Below, one piece after another: positions 26,701-40,441 of a stretch of DNA of 64,000 bases. The notes under the pieces are model-generated. The model saw nothing but the letters and a program-made list of their open reading frames with translations, was not told where the DNA came from and did not search any database. How positions within the stretch are numbered: the first letter of the stretch is position 1; the number at the start of each line of letters is the position of its first letter. Location: contig NW_024037076.1 in NCBI RefSeq assembly GCF_015706575.1, positions 13,582,898 to 13,646,897 of the forward strand. Reading direction: 5' to 3'. This DNA comes from Patiria miniata (Eukaryota; Echinodermata; Asteroidea; Valvatida; Asterinidae). The translations under genes and the position numbers were made by a program.

Positions 26701-27314
26701 GTGCCTCAACCGTGATCGGGACAACCATTGCAGCAGAGACAACTGCACACACCACTTCACCTGCACACACCACTGTTGATGAAGGTAGTACAATAGCTCC
26801 CGCAACAACCACAGCTGCTCAAACATCTGATATTGGCACAACTTCTGTTTTAACCACTGGGATTGAGACAACTGTTCCAGACAGAACTACAGAAGCTGTT
26901 ACAAGCATGATATCCCAGACAATAACTGATGAGGAAGCCACGACCAGGAGAGATACAACTCTGGTTGAAACCACAGTTGTGGCAGAGACAACAAGACCAG
27001 CAGTGACTACATCTGCTGAAACTACTTTTGCTGAAAGTACCACCACAGAGCAGAGATCAACTACAGCTGCACAGACGTCAGCTGGTATTAGCACAACTGT
27101 AGGAATAACCTCTGGTATTGAGACTACTTTGGCAGAGAGAAGCACAGAAGCTGTAACTCAAATAACATCTGAGACAACTTTTCCAGAAATAGCCTCAACC
27201 TATAGAGCTACAACTGTGGCTGAAACTACAATTCTAGCAGAGGCAACAACTTCAATTGTGACTACACCTGTGGAAACTACTATTGCTGTAGGTACGACCA
27301 CAGAGGAGGAATAA
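11722..27314 (+). CDS. Giant mucin-like protein, second exon, uninterrupted part
   Basis: The frame is open for about 15.6 kb (about 5,200 codons) from the splice acceptor. The first 51 residues are a diverged part-module. From 11877 the sequence is tandem 333-residue units. Each unit has four sub-modules: A (85 residues, 11877-12131 in the first unit), B (78, 12132-12365), C (85, 12366-12620) and D (85, 12621-12875). Thr is about one third of residues, Glu is frequent, Pro is low, and I see no Cys, Trp or Asn in a standard unit; one Met (module C) and one Tyr (module D) occur per unit. Pairs of adjacent Thr recur every few residues, a texture typical of O-glycosylated rods. Function as a mucin or adhesive polymer is inferred from composition; no catalytic or globular domain is seen. 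The stop at 27312-27314 follows a one-base loss at about 27310 and is probably not the real end. Confidence 0.85.
22694..25201 (+). repeat. Two adjacent 1254-bp variant units (extra D module)
   Basis: Here the unit spacing is 1254 bp, 999 + 255, twice in a row (22694 to 23948 to 25202). The extra 255 bp is a second D-type module that follows an AQTSAGISTT segment. Both copies share rare changes in the same places (TYEDK, AHTISP, TTFPEI, TTILAEA), so the enlarged unit itself was duplicated. Confidence 0.85.
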
Positions 27315-27451
27315 CCACAGCTGCACAGACATCAGCTGGTATTAGCACAACTGTAGAATAACCTCTGGTATTGAGACTACTTTGGCAGAGAGAAGCACAG
27401 AAGCTGTAACTCAAAAACATCTGAGACAACCATTCCAGAAATAGCCTCAAC
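26201..27451 (+). repeat. Third enlarged unit (1251 bp, extra D module)
   Basis: A third unit carries the same extra D module and the TTFPEI and TTILAEA variants, but not TYEDK or AHTISP. It is therefore a partial relative of the two enlarged units upstream. It is 1251 rather than 1254 bp because three single bases are missing between about 27310 and 27417; together these restore frame. Confidence 0.8.
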
Positions 27452-30400
27452 CTATAGAGCTACAACTGTGGCTGAAACTACAATTGTAGCAGAGGCAACA
27501 ACTTCAATTGTGACTACACCTGTGGAAACTACTATTGCTGTAGGTACGACCACAGAGGAGGGAATAACCACAGCTGCACAGACATCAGCTGGTGCGAGCA
27601 CATCCCTAGGAATAACCACTGGTACTGAGACTACTCTAGCAGAGAGCAGTACAGACGCTTTATCCACCAGAACATCCCAGACAACTCCAGAGGTTGCCAC
27701 AACCGGCAGAAGTACCACTGTGGCTGATACTACTGTTGACGTCGAGACTACCACACAGGGTGTTACTACATCTGTTGAAACAACTGTCGCTGAAGGTATC
27801 ACAACAGATCAGGTAACAACTACAGTTCCTCAGACATCAGCTGCTATCAGCACATCTACCAAGACCACTACTGCAGGTGCAGAGACAACTGCAGCAGCTG
27901 GTACATCAACAGCAGCCGAGACAACTTCTGAGGATAAGGTCACAACAGTCGGTGCCTCAACCGTGATCGGGACAACCATTGCAGCAGAGACATCTGCACA
28001 CACCACTTCACCTGCACACACCACTGTTGATGAAGGTAGTACAAAAGCTCCCGCAACAACCACAGCTGCTCAAACATCTGATATTGGCACAACTTCTGTT
28101 TTAACCACTAGGATTGAGACAACTGTTCCAGACAGAACTACAGAAGCTGTTACAAGCATGATACCCAGACAATAACTGATGAGGAAGCCACGACCAGGAG
28201 AGATACAACTCTGGTTGAAACCACAGTTGTGGCAGAGACAACAACACCAACAGTGACTACATCTGCTGAAACTACTTTTGCTGAAAGTACCACCACAGAG
28301 CAGAGATCAACTACAGCTGCACAGACGTCAGCTGGTATTAGCACAACTGTAGCAATAACCTCTGGTATTGAGACTACTTTGGCAGAGAGAAGCACAGAAG
28401 CTGTAACTCAAATAACATCTGAGACAACCATTCCAGAAATAGCCTCAACCTATAGAGCTACAACTGTGGCTGAAACTACAATTGTAGCAGAGGCAACAAC
28501 TTCAATTGTGACTACACCTGTGGAAACTACTATTGCTGTAGGTACGACCACAGAGGAGGGAATAACCACAGCTGCACAGACATCAGCTGGTGCGAGCACA
28601 TCCCTAGGAATAACCACTGGTACTGAGACTACTCTAGCAGAGAGCAGTACAGAAGCTTTATCCACCAGAACATCCCAGACAACTCCAGAGGTTGCCACAA
28701 CCGGCAGAAGTACCACTGTGGCTGATACTACTGTTGACGTCGAGACTACCACACAGGGTGTTACTACATCTGTTGAAACAACTGTCGCTGAAGGTATCAC
28801 AACAGATCAGGTAACAACTACAGTTCCTCAGACATCAGCTGCTATCAGCACATCTACCAAGACCACTACTGCAGGTGCAGAGACAACTGCAGCAGCTGGT
28901 ACATCAACAGCAGCCGAGACAACTTCTGAGGATAAGGTCACAACAGTCGGTGCCTCAACCGTGATCGGGACAACCATTGCAGCAGAGACAACTGCACACA
29001 CCACTTCACCTGCACACACCACTGTTGATGAAGGTAGTACAATAGCTCCCGCAACAACCACAGCTGCTCAAACATCTGATATTGGCACAACTTCTGTTTT
29101 AACCACTGGGATTGAGACAACTGTTCCAGACAGAACTACAGAAGCTGTTACAAGCATGATATCCCAGACAATAACTGATGAGGAAGCCACGACCAGGAGA
29201 GATACAACTCTGGTTGAAACCACAGTTGTGGCAGAGACAACAACACCAGCAGTGACTACATCTGCTGAAACTACTTTTGCTGAAAGTACCACCACAGAGC
29301 AGAGATCAACTACAGCTGCACAGACGTCAGCTGGTATTAGCACAACTGTAGCAATAACCTCTGGTATTGAGACTACTTTGGCAGAGAGAAGCACAGAAGC
29401 TGTAACTCAAATAACATCTGAGACAACCATTCCAGAAATAGCCTCAACCTATAGAGCTACAACTGTGGCTGAAACTACAATTGTAGCAGAGGCAACAACT
29501 TCAATTGTTTCTACACCTGTGGAAACTACTATTGCTGTAGGTACGACCACAGAGGAGGGAATAACCACAGCTGCACAGACATCAGCTGGTGCGAGCACAT
29601 CCCTTGGAATAACCACTGGTACTGAGACTACTCTAGCAGAGAGCAGTACAGAAGCTTTATCCACCAGAACATCCCAGACAACTCCAGAGGTTGCCACAAC
29701 CGGCAGAAGTACCACTGTGGCTGATACTACTGTTGACGTCGAGACTACCACACAGGGTGTTACTACATCTGTTGAAACAACTGTCGCTGAAGGTATCACA
29801 ACAGATCAGGTAACAACTACAGTTCCTCAGACATCAGCTGCTATCAGCACATCTACCAAGACCACTACTGCAGGTGCAGAGACAACTGCAGCAGCTGGTA
29901 CATCAACAGCAGCCGAGACAACTTCTGAGGATAAGGTCACAACAGTCGGTGCCTCAACCGTGATCGGGACAACCATTGCAGCAGAGACAACTGCACACAC
30001 CACTTCACCTGCACACACCACTGTTGATGAAGGTAGTACAAAAGCTCCCGCAACAACCACAGCTGCTCAAACATCTGATATTGGCACAACTTCTGTTTTA
30101 ACCACTGGGATTGAGACAACTGTTCCAGACAGAACTACAGAAGCTGTTACAAGCATGATATCCCAGACAATAACTGATGAGGAAGCCACGACCAGGAGAG
30201 ATACAACTCTGGTTGAAACCACAGTTGTGGCAGAGACAACAACACCAGCAGTGACTACATCTGCTGAAACTACTTTTGCTGAAAGTACCACCACAGAGCA
30301 GAGATCAACTACAGCTGCACAGACGTCAGCTGGTATTAGCACAACTGTAGGAATAACCTCTGGTATTGAGACTACTTTGGCAGAGAGAAGCACAGAAGCT

Positions 30401-33400
30401 GTAACTCAAATAACATCTGAGACAACCATTCCAGAAATAGCCTCAACCTATAGAGCTACAACTGTGGCTGAAACTACAATTGTAGCAGAGGCAACAACTT
30501 CAATTGTGACTACACCTGTGGAAACTACTATTGCTGTAGGTACGACCACAGAGGAGGGAATAACCACAGCTGCACAGACATCAGCTGGTGCGAGCACATC
30601 CCTAGGAATAACCACTGGTACTGAGACTACTCTAGCAGAGAGCAGTACAGAAGCTTTATCCACCAGAACATCCCAGACAACTCCAGAGGTTGCCACAACC
30701 GGCAGAAGTACCACTGTGGCTGATACTACTGTTGACGTCGAGACTACCACACAGGGTGTGACTACATCTGTTGAAACAACCGTCGCTGAAGGTATCACAA
30801 CAGATCAGGTAACAACTACAGTTCCTCAGACATCAGCTGCTATCAGCACATCTACCAAGACCACTACTGCAGGTGCAGAGACAACTGCAGCAGCTGGTAC
30901 ATCAACAGCAGCCGAGACAACTTCTGAGGATAAGGTCACAACAGTCGGTGCCTCAACCGTGATCGGGACAACCATTGCAGCAGAGACAACTGCACACACC
31001 ACTTCACCTGCACACACCACTGTTGATGAAGGTAGTACAATAGCTCCCGCAACAACCACAGCTGCTCAAACATCTGATATTGGCACAACTTCTGTTTTAA
31101 CCACTGGGATTGAGACAACTGTTCCAGACAGAACTACAGAAGCTGTTACAAGCATGATATCCCAGACAATAACTGATGAGGAAGCCACGACCAGGAGAGA
31201 TACAACTCTGGTTGAAACCACAGTTGTGGCAGAGACAACAACACCAGCAGTGACTACATCTGCTGAAACTACTTTTGCTGAAAGTACCACCACAGAGCAG
31301 AGATCAACTACAGCTGCACAGACGTCAGCTGGTATTAGCACAACTGTAGGAATAACCTCTGGTATTGAGACTACTTTGGCAGAGAGAAGCACAGAAGCTG
31401 TAACTCAAATAACATCTGAGACAACCATTCCAGAAATAGCCTCAACCTATAGAGCTACAACTGTGGCTGAAACTACAATTGTAGCAGAGGCAACAACTTC
31501 AATTGTGACTACACCTGTGGAAACTACTATTGCTGTAGGTACGACCACAGAGGAGGGAATAACCACAGCTGCACAGACATCAGCTGGTGCGAGCACATCC
31601 CTAGGAATAACCACTGGTACTGAGACTACTCTAGCAGAGAGCAGTACAGAAGCTTTATCCACCAGAACATCCCAGACAACTCCAGAGGTTGCCACAACCG
31701 GCAGAAGTACCACTGTGGCTGATACTACTGTTGACGTCGAGACTACCACACAGGGTGTTACTACATCTGTTGAAACAACCGTCGCTGAAGGTATCACAAC
31801 AGATCAGGTAACAACTACAGTTCCTCAGACATCAGCTGCTATCAGCACATCTACCAAGACCACTACTGCAGGTGCAGAGACAACTGCAGCAGCTGGTACA
31901 TCAACAGCAGCCGAGACAACTTCTGAGGATAAGGTCACAACAGTCGGTGCCTCAACCGTGATCGGGACAACCATTGCAGCAGAGACAACTGCACACACCA
32001 CTTCACCTGCACACACCACTGTTGATGAAGGTAGTACAATAGCTCCCGCAACAACCACAGCTGCTCAAACATCTGATATTGGCACAACTTCTGTTTTAAC
32101 CACTGGGATTGAGACAACTGTTCCAGACAGAACTACAGAAGCTGTTACAAGCATGATATCCCAGACAATAACTGATGAGGAAGCCACGACCAGGAGAGAT
32201 ACAACTCTGGTTGAAACCACAGTTGTGGCAGAGACAACAACACCAGCAGTGACTACATCTGCTGAAACTACTTTTGCTGAAAGTACCACCACAGAGCAGA
32301 GATCAACTACAGCTGCACAGACGTCAGCTGGTATTAGCACAACTGTAGGAATAACCTCTGGTATTGAGACTACTTTGGCAGAGAGAAGCACAGAAGCTGT
32401 AACTCAAATAACATCTGAGACAACCATTCCAGAAATAGCCTCAACCTATAGAGCTACAACTGTGGCTGAAACTACAATTGTAGCAGAGGCAACAACTTCA
32501 ATTGTGACTACACCTGTGGAAACTACTATTGCTGTAGGTACGACCACAGAGGAGGAATAACCACAGCTGCACAGACATCAGCTGGTGCGAGCACATCCCT
32601 TGGAATAACCACTGGTACTGAGACTACTCTAGCAAAGAGCAGTACAGAAGCTTTATCCACCAGAACATCCCAGACAACTCCAGAGGTTGCCACAACCGGC
32701 AGAAGTACCACTGTGGCTGATACTACTGTTGACGTCGAGACTACCACACAGGGTGTTACTACATCTGTTGAAACAACTGTCGCTGAAGGTATCACAACAG
32801 ATCAGGTAACAACTACAGTTCCTCAGACATCAGCTGCTATCAGCACATCTACCAAGACCACTACTGCAGGTGCAGAGACAACTGCAGCAGCTGGTACATC
32901 AACAGCAGCCGAGACAACTTCTGAGGATAAGGTCACAACAGTCGGTGCCTCAACCGTGATCGGGACAACCATTGCAGCAGAGACAACTGCACACACCACT
33001 TCACCTGCACACACCACTGTTGATGAAGGTAGTACAATAGCTCCCGCAACAACCACAGCTGCTCAAACATCTGATATTGGCACAACTTCTGTTTTAACCA
33101 CTGGGATTGAGACAACTGTTCCAGACAGAACTACAGAAGCTGTTACAAGCATGATATCCCAGACAATAACTGATGAGGAAGCCACGACCAGGAGAGATAC
33201 AACTCTGGTTGAAACCACAGTTGTGGCAGAGACAACAACACCAGCAGTGACTACATCTGCTGAAACTACTTTTGCTGAAAGTACCACCACAGAGCAGAGA
33301 TCAACTACAGCTGCACAGACGTCAGCTGGTATTAGCACAACTGTAGGAATAACCTCTGGTATTGAGACTACTTTGGCAGAGAGAAGCACAGAAGCTGTAA

Positions 33401-36400
33401 CTCAAATAACATCTGAGACAACCATTCCAGAAATAGCCTCAACCTATAGAGCTACAACTGTGGCTGAAACTACAATTGTAGCAGAGGCAACAACTTCAAT
33501 TGTGACTACACCTGTGGAAACTACTATTGCTGTAGGTACGACCACAGAGGAGGAATAACCACAGCTGCACAGACATCAGCTGGTGCGAGCACATCCCTTG
33601 GAATAACCACTGGTACTGAGACTACTCTAGCAAAGAGCAGTACAGAAGCTTTATCCACCAGAACATCCCAGACAACTCCAGAGGTTGCCACAACCGGCAG
33701 AAGTACCACTGTGGCTGATACTACTGTTGACGTCGAGACTACCACACAGGGTGTGACTACATCTGTTGAAACAACTGTCGCTGAAGGTATCACAACAGAT
33801 CAGGTAACAACTACAGTTCCTCAGACATCAGCTGCTATCAGCACATCTACCAAGACCACTACTGCAGGTGCAGAGACAACTGCAGCAGCTGGTACATCAA
33901 CAGCAGCCGAGACAACTTCTGAGGATAAGGTCACAACAGTCGGTGCCTCAACCGTGATCGGGACAACCATTGCAGCAGAGACAACTGCACACACCACTTC
34001 ACCTGCACACACCACTGTTGATGAAGGTAGTACAATAGCTCCCGCAACAACCACAGCTGCTCAAACATCTGATATTGGCACAACTTCTGTTTTAACCACT
34101 GGGATTGAGACAACTGTTCCAGACAGAACTACAGAAGCTGTTACAAGCATGATATCCCAGACAATAACTGATGAGGAAGCCACGACCAGGAGAGATACAA
34201 CTCTGGTTGAAACCACAGTTGTGGCAGAGACAACAACACCAGCAGTGACTACATCTGCTGAAACTACTTTTGCTGAAAGTACCACCACAGAGCAGAGATC
34301 AACTACAGCTGCACAGACGTCAGCTGGTATTAGCACAACTGTAGGAATAACCTCTGGTATTGAGACTACTTTGGCAGAGAGAAGCACAGAAGCTGTAACT
34401 CAAATAACATCTGAGACAACCATTCCAGAAATAGCCTCAACCTATAGAGCTACAACTGTGGCTGAAACTACAATTGTAGCAGAGGCAACAACTTCAATTG
34501 TGACTACACCTGTGGAAACTACTATTGCTGTAGGTACGACCACAGAGGAGGAAATAACCACAGCTGCACAGACATCAGCTGGTGCGAGCACATCCCTTGG
34601 AATAACCACTGGTACTGAGACTACTCTAGCAGAGAGCAGTACAGAAGCTTTATCCACCAGAACATCCCAGACAACTCCAGAGGTTGCCACAACCGGCAGA
34701 AGTACCACTGTGGCTGATACTACTGTTGACGTCGAGACTACCACACAGGGTGTTACTACATCTGTTGAAACAACTGTCGCTGAAGGTATCACAACAGATC
34801 AGGTAACAACTACAGTTCCTCAGACATCAGCTGCTATCAGCACATCTACCAAGACCACTACTGCAGGTGCAGAGACAACTGCAGCAGCTGGTACATCAAC
34901 AGCAGCCGAGACAACTTCTGAGGATAAGGTCACAACAGTCGGTGCCTCAACCGTGATCGGGACAACCATTGCAGCAGAGACAACTGCACACACCACTTCA
35001 CCTGCACACACCACTGTTGATGAAGGTAGTACAATAGCTCCCGCAACAACCACAGCTGCTCAAACATCTGATATTGGCACAACTTCTGTTTTAACCACTG
35101 GGATTGAGACAACTGTTCCAGACAGAACTACAGAAGCTGTTACAAGCATGATATCCCAGACAATAACTGATGAGGAAGCCACGACCAGGAGAGATACAAC
35201 TGTTGAAACCACAGTTGTGGCAGAGACAACAACACCAGCAGTGACTACATCTGCTGAAACTACTTTTGCTGAAAGTACCACCACAGAGCAGAGATCAACT
35301 ACAGCTGCACAGACGTCAGCTGGTATTAGCACAACTGTAGGAATAACCTCTGGTATTGAGACTACTTTGGCAGAGAGAAGCACAGAAGCTGTAACTCAAA
35401 TAACATCTGAGACAACCATTCCAGAAATAGCCTCAACCTATAGAGCTACAACTGTGGCTGAAACTACAATTGTAGCAGAGGCAACAACTTCAATTGTGAC
35501 TACACCTGTGGAAACTACTATTGCTGTAGGTACGACCACAGAGGAGGGAATAACCACAGCTGCACAGACATCAGCTGGTGCGAGCACATCCCTTGGAATA
35601 ACCACTGGTACTGAGACTACTCTAGCAAAGAGCAGTACAGAAGCTTTATCCACCAGAACATCCCAGACAACTCCAGAGGTTGCCACAACCGGCAGAAGTA
35701 CCACTGTGGCTGATACTACTGTTGACGTCGAGACTACCACACAGGGTGTGACTACATCTGTTGAAACAACTGTCGCTGAAGGTATCACAACAGATCAGGT
35801 AACAACTACAGTTCCTCAGACATCAGCTGCTATCAGCACATCTACCAAGACCACTACTGCAGGTGCAGAGACAACTGCAGCAGCTGGTACATCAACAGCA
35901 GCCGAGACAACTTCTGAGGATAAGGTCACAACAGTCGGTGCCTCAACCGTGATCGGACAACCATTGCAGCAGAGACAACTGCACACACCACTTCACCTGC
36001 ACACACCACTGTTGATGAAGGTAGTACAATAGCTCCCGCAACAACCACAGCTGCTCAAACATCTGATATTGGCACAACTTCTGTTTTAACCACTGGGATT
36101 GAGACAACTGTTCCAGACAGAACTACAGAAGCTGTTACAAGCATGATATCCCAGACAATAACTGATGAGGAAGCCACGACCAGGAGAGATACAACTCTGG
36201 TTGAAACCACAGTTGTGGCAGAGACAACAACACCAGCAGTGACTACATCTGCTGAAACTACTTTTGCTGAAAGTACCACCACAGAGCAGAGATCAACTAC
36301 AGCTGCACAGACGTCAGCTGGTATTAGCACAACTGTAGGAATAACCTCTGGTATTGAGACTACTTTGGCAGAGAGAAGCACAGAAGCTGTCTCAAATAAC

Positions 36401-39400
36401 ATCTGAGACAACCATTCCAGAAATAGCCTCAACCTATAGAGCTACAACTGTGGCTGAAACTACAATTGTAGCAGAGGCAACAACTTCAATTGTGACTACA
36501 CCTGTGGAAACTACTATTGCTGTAGGTACGACCACAGAGGAGGAATAACCACAGCTGCACAGACATCAGCTGGTGCGAGCACATCCCTAGGAATAACCAC
36601 TGGTACTGAGACTACTCTAGCAAAGAGCAGTACAGAAGCTTTATCCACCAGAACATCCCAGACAACTCCAGAGGTTGCCACAACCGGCAGAAGTACCACT
36701 GTGGCTGATACTACTGTTGACGTCGAGACTACCACACAGGGTGTTACTACATCTGTTGAAACAACTGTCGCTGAAGGTATCACAACAGATCAGGTAACAA
36801 CTACAGTTCCTCAGACATCAGCTGCTATCAGCACATCTACCAAGACCACTACTGCAGGTGCAGAGACAACTGCAGCAGCTGGTACATCAACAGCAGCCGA
36901 GACAACTTCTGAGGATAAGGTCACAACAGTCGGTGCCTCAACCGTGATCGGGACAACCATTGCAGCAGAGACAACTGCACACACCACTTCACCTGCACAC
37001 ACCACTGTTGATGAAGGTAGTACAATAGCTCCCGCAACAACCACAGCTGCTCAAACATCTGATATTGGCACAACTTCTGTTTTAACCACTGGGATTGAGA
37101 CAACTGTTCCAGACAGAACTACAGAAGCTGTTACAAGCATGATATCCCAGACAATAACTGATGAGGAAGCCACGACCAGGAGAGATACAACTCTGGTTGA
37201 AACCACAGTTGTGGCAGAGACAACAACACCAGCAGTGACTACATCTGCTGAAACTACTTTTGCTGAAAGTACCACCACAGAGCAGAGATCAACTACAGCT
37301 GCACAGACGTCAGCTGGTATTAGCACAACTGTAGGAATAACCTCTGGTATTGAGACTACTTTGGCAGAGAGAAGCACAGAAGCTGTAACTCAAATAACAT
37401 CTGAGACAACCATTCCAGAAATAGCCTCAACCTATAGAGCTACAACTGTGGCTGAAACTACAATTGTAGCAGAGGCAACAACTTCAATTGTGACTACACC
37501 TGTGGAAACTACTATTGCTGTAGGTACGACCACAGAGGAGGGAATAACCACAGCTGCACAGACATCAGCTGGTGCGAGCACATCCCTTGGAATAACCACT
37601 GGTACTGAGACTACTCTAGCAAAGAGCAGTACAGAAGCTTTATCCACCAGAACATCCCAGACAACTCCAGAGGTTGCCACAACCGGCAGAAGTACCACTG
37701 TGGCTGATACTACTGTTGACGTCGAGACTACCACACAGGGTGTTACTACATCTGTTGAAACAACTGTCGCTGAAGGTATCACAACAGATCAGGTAACAAC
37801 TACAGTTCCTCAGACATCAGCTGCTATCAGCACATCTACCAAGACCACTACTGCAGGTGCAGAGACAACTGCAGCAGCTGGTACATCAACAGCAGCCGAG
37901 ACAACTTCTGAGGATAAGGTCACAACAGTCGGTGCCTCAACCGTGATCGGGACAACCATTGCAGCAGAGACAACTGCACACACCACTTCACCTGCACACA
38001 CCACTGTTGATGAAGGTAGTACAAAAGCTCCCGCAACAACCACAGCTGCTCAAACATCTGATATTGGCACAACTTCTGTTTTAACCACTGGATTGAGACA
38101 ACTGTTCCAGACAGAACTACAGAAGCTGTTACAAGCATGATATCCCAGACAATAACTGATGAGGAAGCCACGACCAGGAGAGATACAACTCTGGTTGAAA
38201 CCACAGTTGTGGCAGAGACAACAACACCAGCAGTGACTACATCTGCTGAAACTACTTTTGCTGAAAGTACCACCACAGAGCAGAGATCAACTACAGCTGC
38301 ACAGACGTCAGCTGGTATTAGCACAACTGTAGGAATAACCTCTGGTATTGAGACTACTTTGGCAGAGAGAAGCACAGAAGCTGTAACTCAAATAACATCT
38401 GAGACAACCATTCCAGAAATAGCCTCAACCTATAGAGCTACAACTGTGGCTGAAACTACAATTGTAGCAGAGGCAACAACTTCAATTGTGACTACACCTG
38501 TGGAAACTACTATTGCTGTAGGTACGACCACAGAGGAGGGAATAACCACAGCTGCACAGACATCAGCTGGTGCGAGCACATCCCTAGGAATAACCACTGG
38601 TACTGAGACTACTCTAGCAAAGAGCAGTACAGAAGCTTTATCCACCAGAACATCCCAGACAACTCCAGAGGTTGCCACAACCGGCAGAAGTACCACTGTG
38701 GCTGATACTACTGTTGACGTCGAGACTACCACACAGGGTGTACTACATCTGTTGAAACAACTGTCGCTGAAGGTATCACAACAGATCAGGTAACAACTAC
38801 AGTTCCTCAGACATCAGCTGCTATCAGCACATCTACCAAGACCACTACTGCAGGTGCAGAGACAACTGCAGCAGCTGGTACATCAACAGCAGCCGAGACA
38901 ACTTCTGAGGATAAGGTCACAACAGTCGGTGCCTCAACCGTGATCGGGACAACCATTGCAGCAGAGACAACTGCACACACCACTTCACCTGCACACACCA
39001 CTGTTGATGAAGGTAGTACAATAGCTCCCGCAACAACCACAGCTGCTCAAACATCTGATATTGGCACAACTTCTGTTTTAACCACTGGGATTGAGACAAC
39101 TGTTCCAGACAGAACTACAGAAGCTGTTACAAGCATGATATCCCAGACAATAACTGATGAGGAAGCCACGACCAGGAGAGATACAACTCTGGTTGAAACC
39201 ACAGTTGTGGCAGAGACAACAACACCAGCAGTGACTACATCTGCTGAAACTACTTTTGCTGAAAGTACCACCACAGAGCAGAGATCAACTACAGCTGCAC
39301 AGACGTCAGCTGGTATTAGCACAACTGTAGGAATAACCTCTGGTATTGAGACTACTTTGGCAGAGAGAAGCACAGAAGCTGTAACTCAAATAACATCTGA

Positions 39401-40441
39401 GACAACCATTCCAGAAATAGCCTCAACCTATAGAGCTACAACTGTGGCTGAAACTACAATTGTAGCAGAGGCAACAACTTCAATTGTGACTACACCTGTG
39501 GAAAACTATTGCTGTAGGTACGACCACAGAGGAGGAAATAACCACAGCTGCACAGACATCAGCTGGTGCGAGCACATCCCTTGGAATAACCACTGGTACT
39601 GAGACTACTCTAGCAAGAGCAGTACAGAAGCTTTATCCACCAGAACATCCCAGACAACTCCAGAGGTTGCCACAACCGGCAGAAGTACCACTGTGGCTGA
39701 TACTACTGTTGACGTCGTCGAGACTACCACACAGGGTGTACTACATCTGTTGAAACAACTGTCGCTGAAGGTATCACAACAGATCAGGTAACAACTACAG
39801 TTCCTCAGACATCAGCTGCTATCAGCACATCTACCAAGACCACTACTGCAGGTGCAGAGACAACTGCAGCAGCTGGTACATCAACAGCAGCCGAGACAAC
39901 TTCTGAGGATAAGGTCACAACAGTCGGTGCCTCAACCGTGATCGGGACAACCATTGCAGCAGAGACAACTGCACACACCACTTCACCTGCACACACCACT
40001 GTTGATGAAGGTAGTACAAATAGCTCCCGCAACAACCACAGCTGCTCAAACATCTGATATTGGCACAACTTCTGTTTTAACCACTGGGATTGAGACAACT
40101 GTTCCAGACAGAACTACAGAAGCTGTTACAAGCATGATATCCCAGACAATAACTGATGAGGAAGCCACGACCAGGAGAGATACAACTCTGGTTGAAACCA
40201 CAGTTGTGGCAGAGACAACAACACCAGCAGTGACTACATCTGCTGAAACTACTTTTGCTGAAAGTACCACCACAGAGCAGAGATCAACTACAGCTGCACA
40301 GACGTCAGCTGGTATTAGCACAACTGTAGGAATAACCTCTGGTATTGAGACTACTTTGGCAGAGAGAAGCACAGAAGCTGTAACTCAATAACATCTGAGA
40401 CAACCATTCCAGAAATAGCCTCAACCTATAGAGCTACAACT
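27315..40441 (+). CDS. Second mucin exon, continued, with scattered frame breaks
   Basis: The same 333-residue units continue, but the frame is interrupted by about fifteen small indels. Long open stretches remain: 28229 to about 32555, 33711 to about 35956 and 36701 to about 38089. The sequence between breaks is nearly identical to intact units, and protein-level conservation does not relax. Several breaks recur at the same unit position (the glycine/glutamate codon before ITTAAQT, near 27310, 32555, 33553 and 36543) or sit on bases that vary between units. I read this as consensus error in a collapsed repeat. In-frame changes also occur: three bases lost near 35200 and three gained near 39716. 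Confidence 0.7.
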
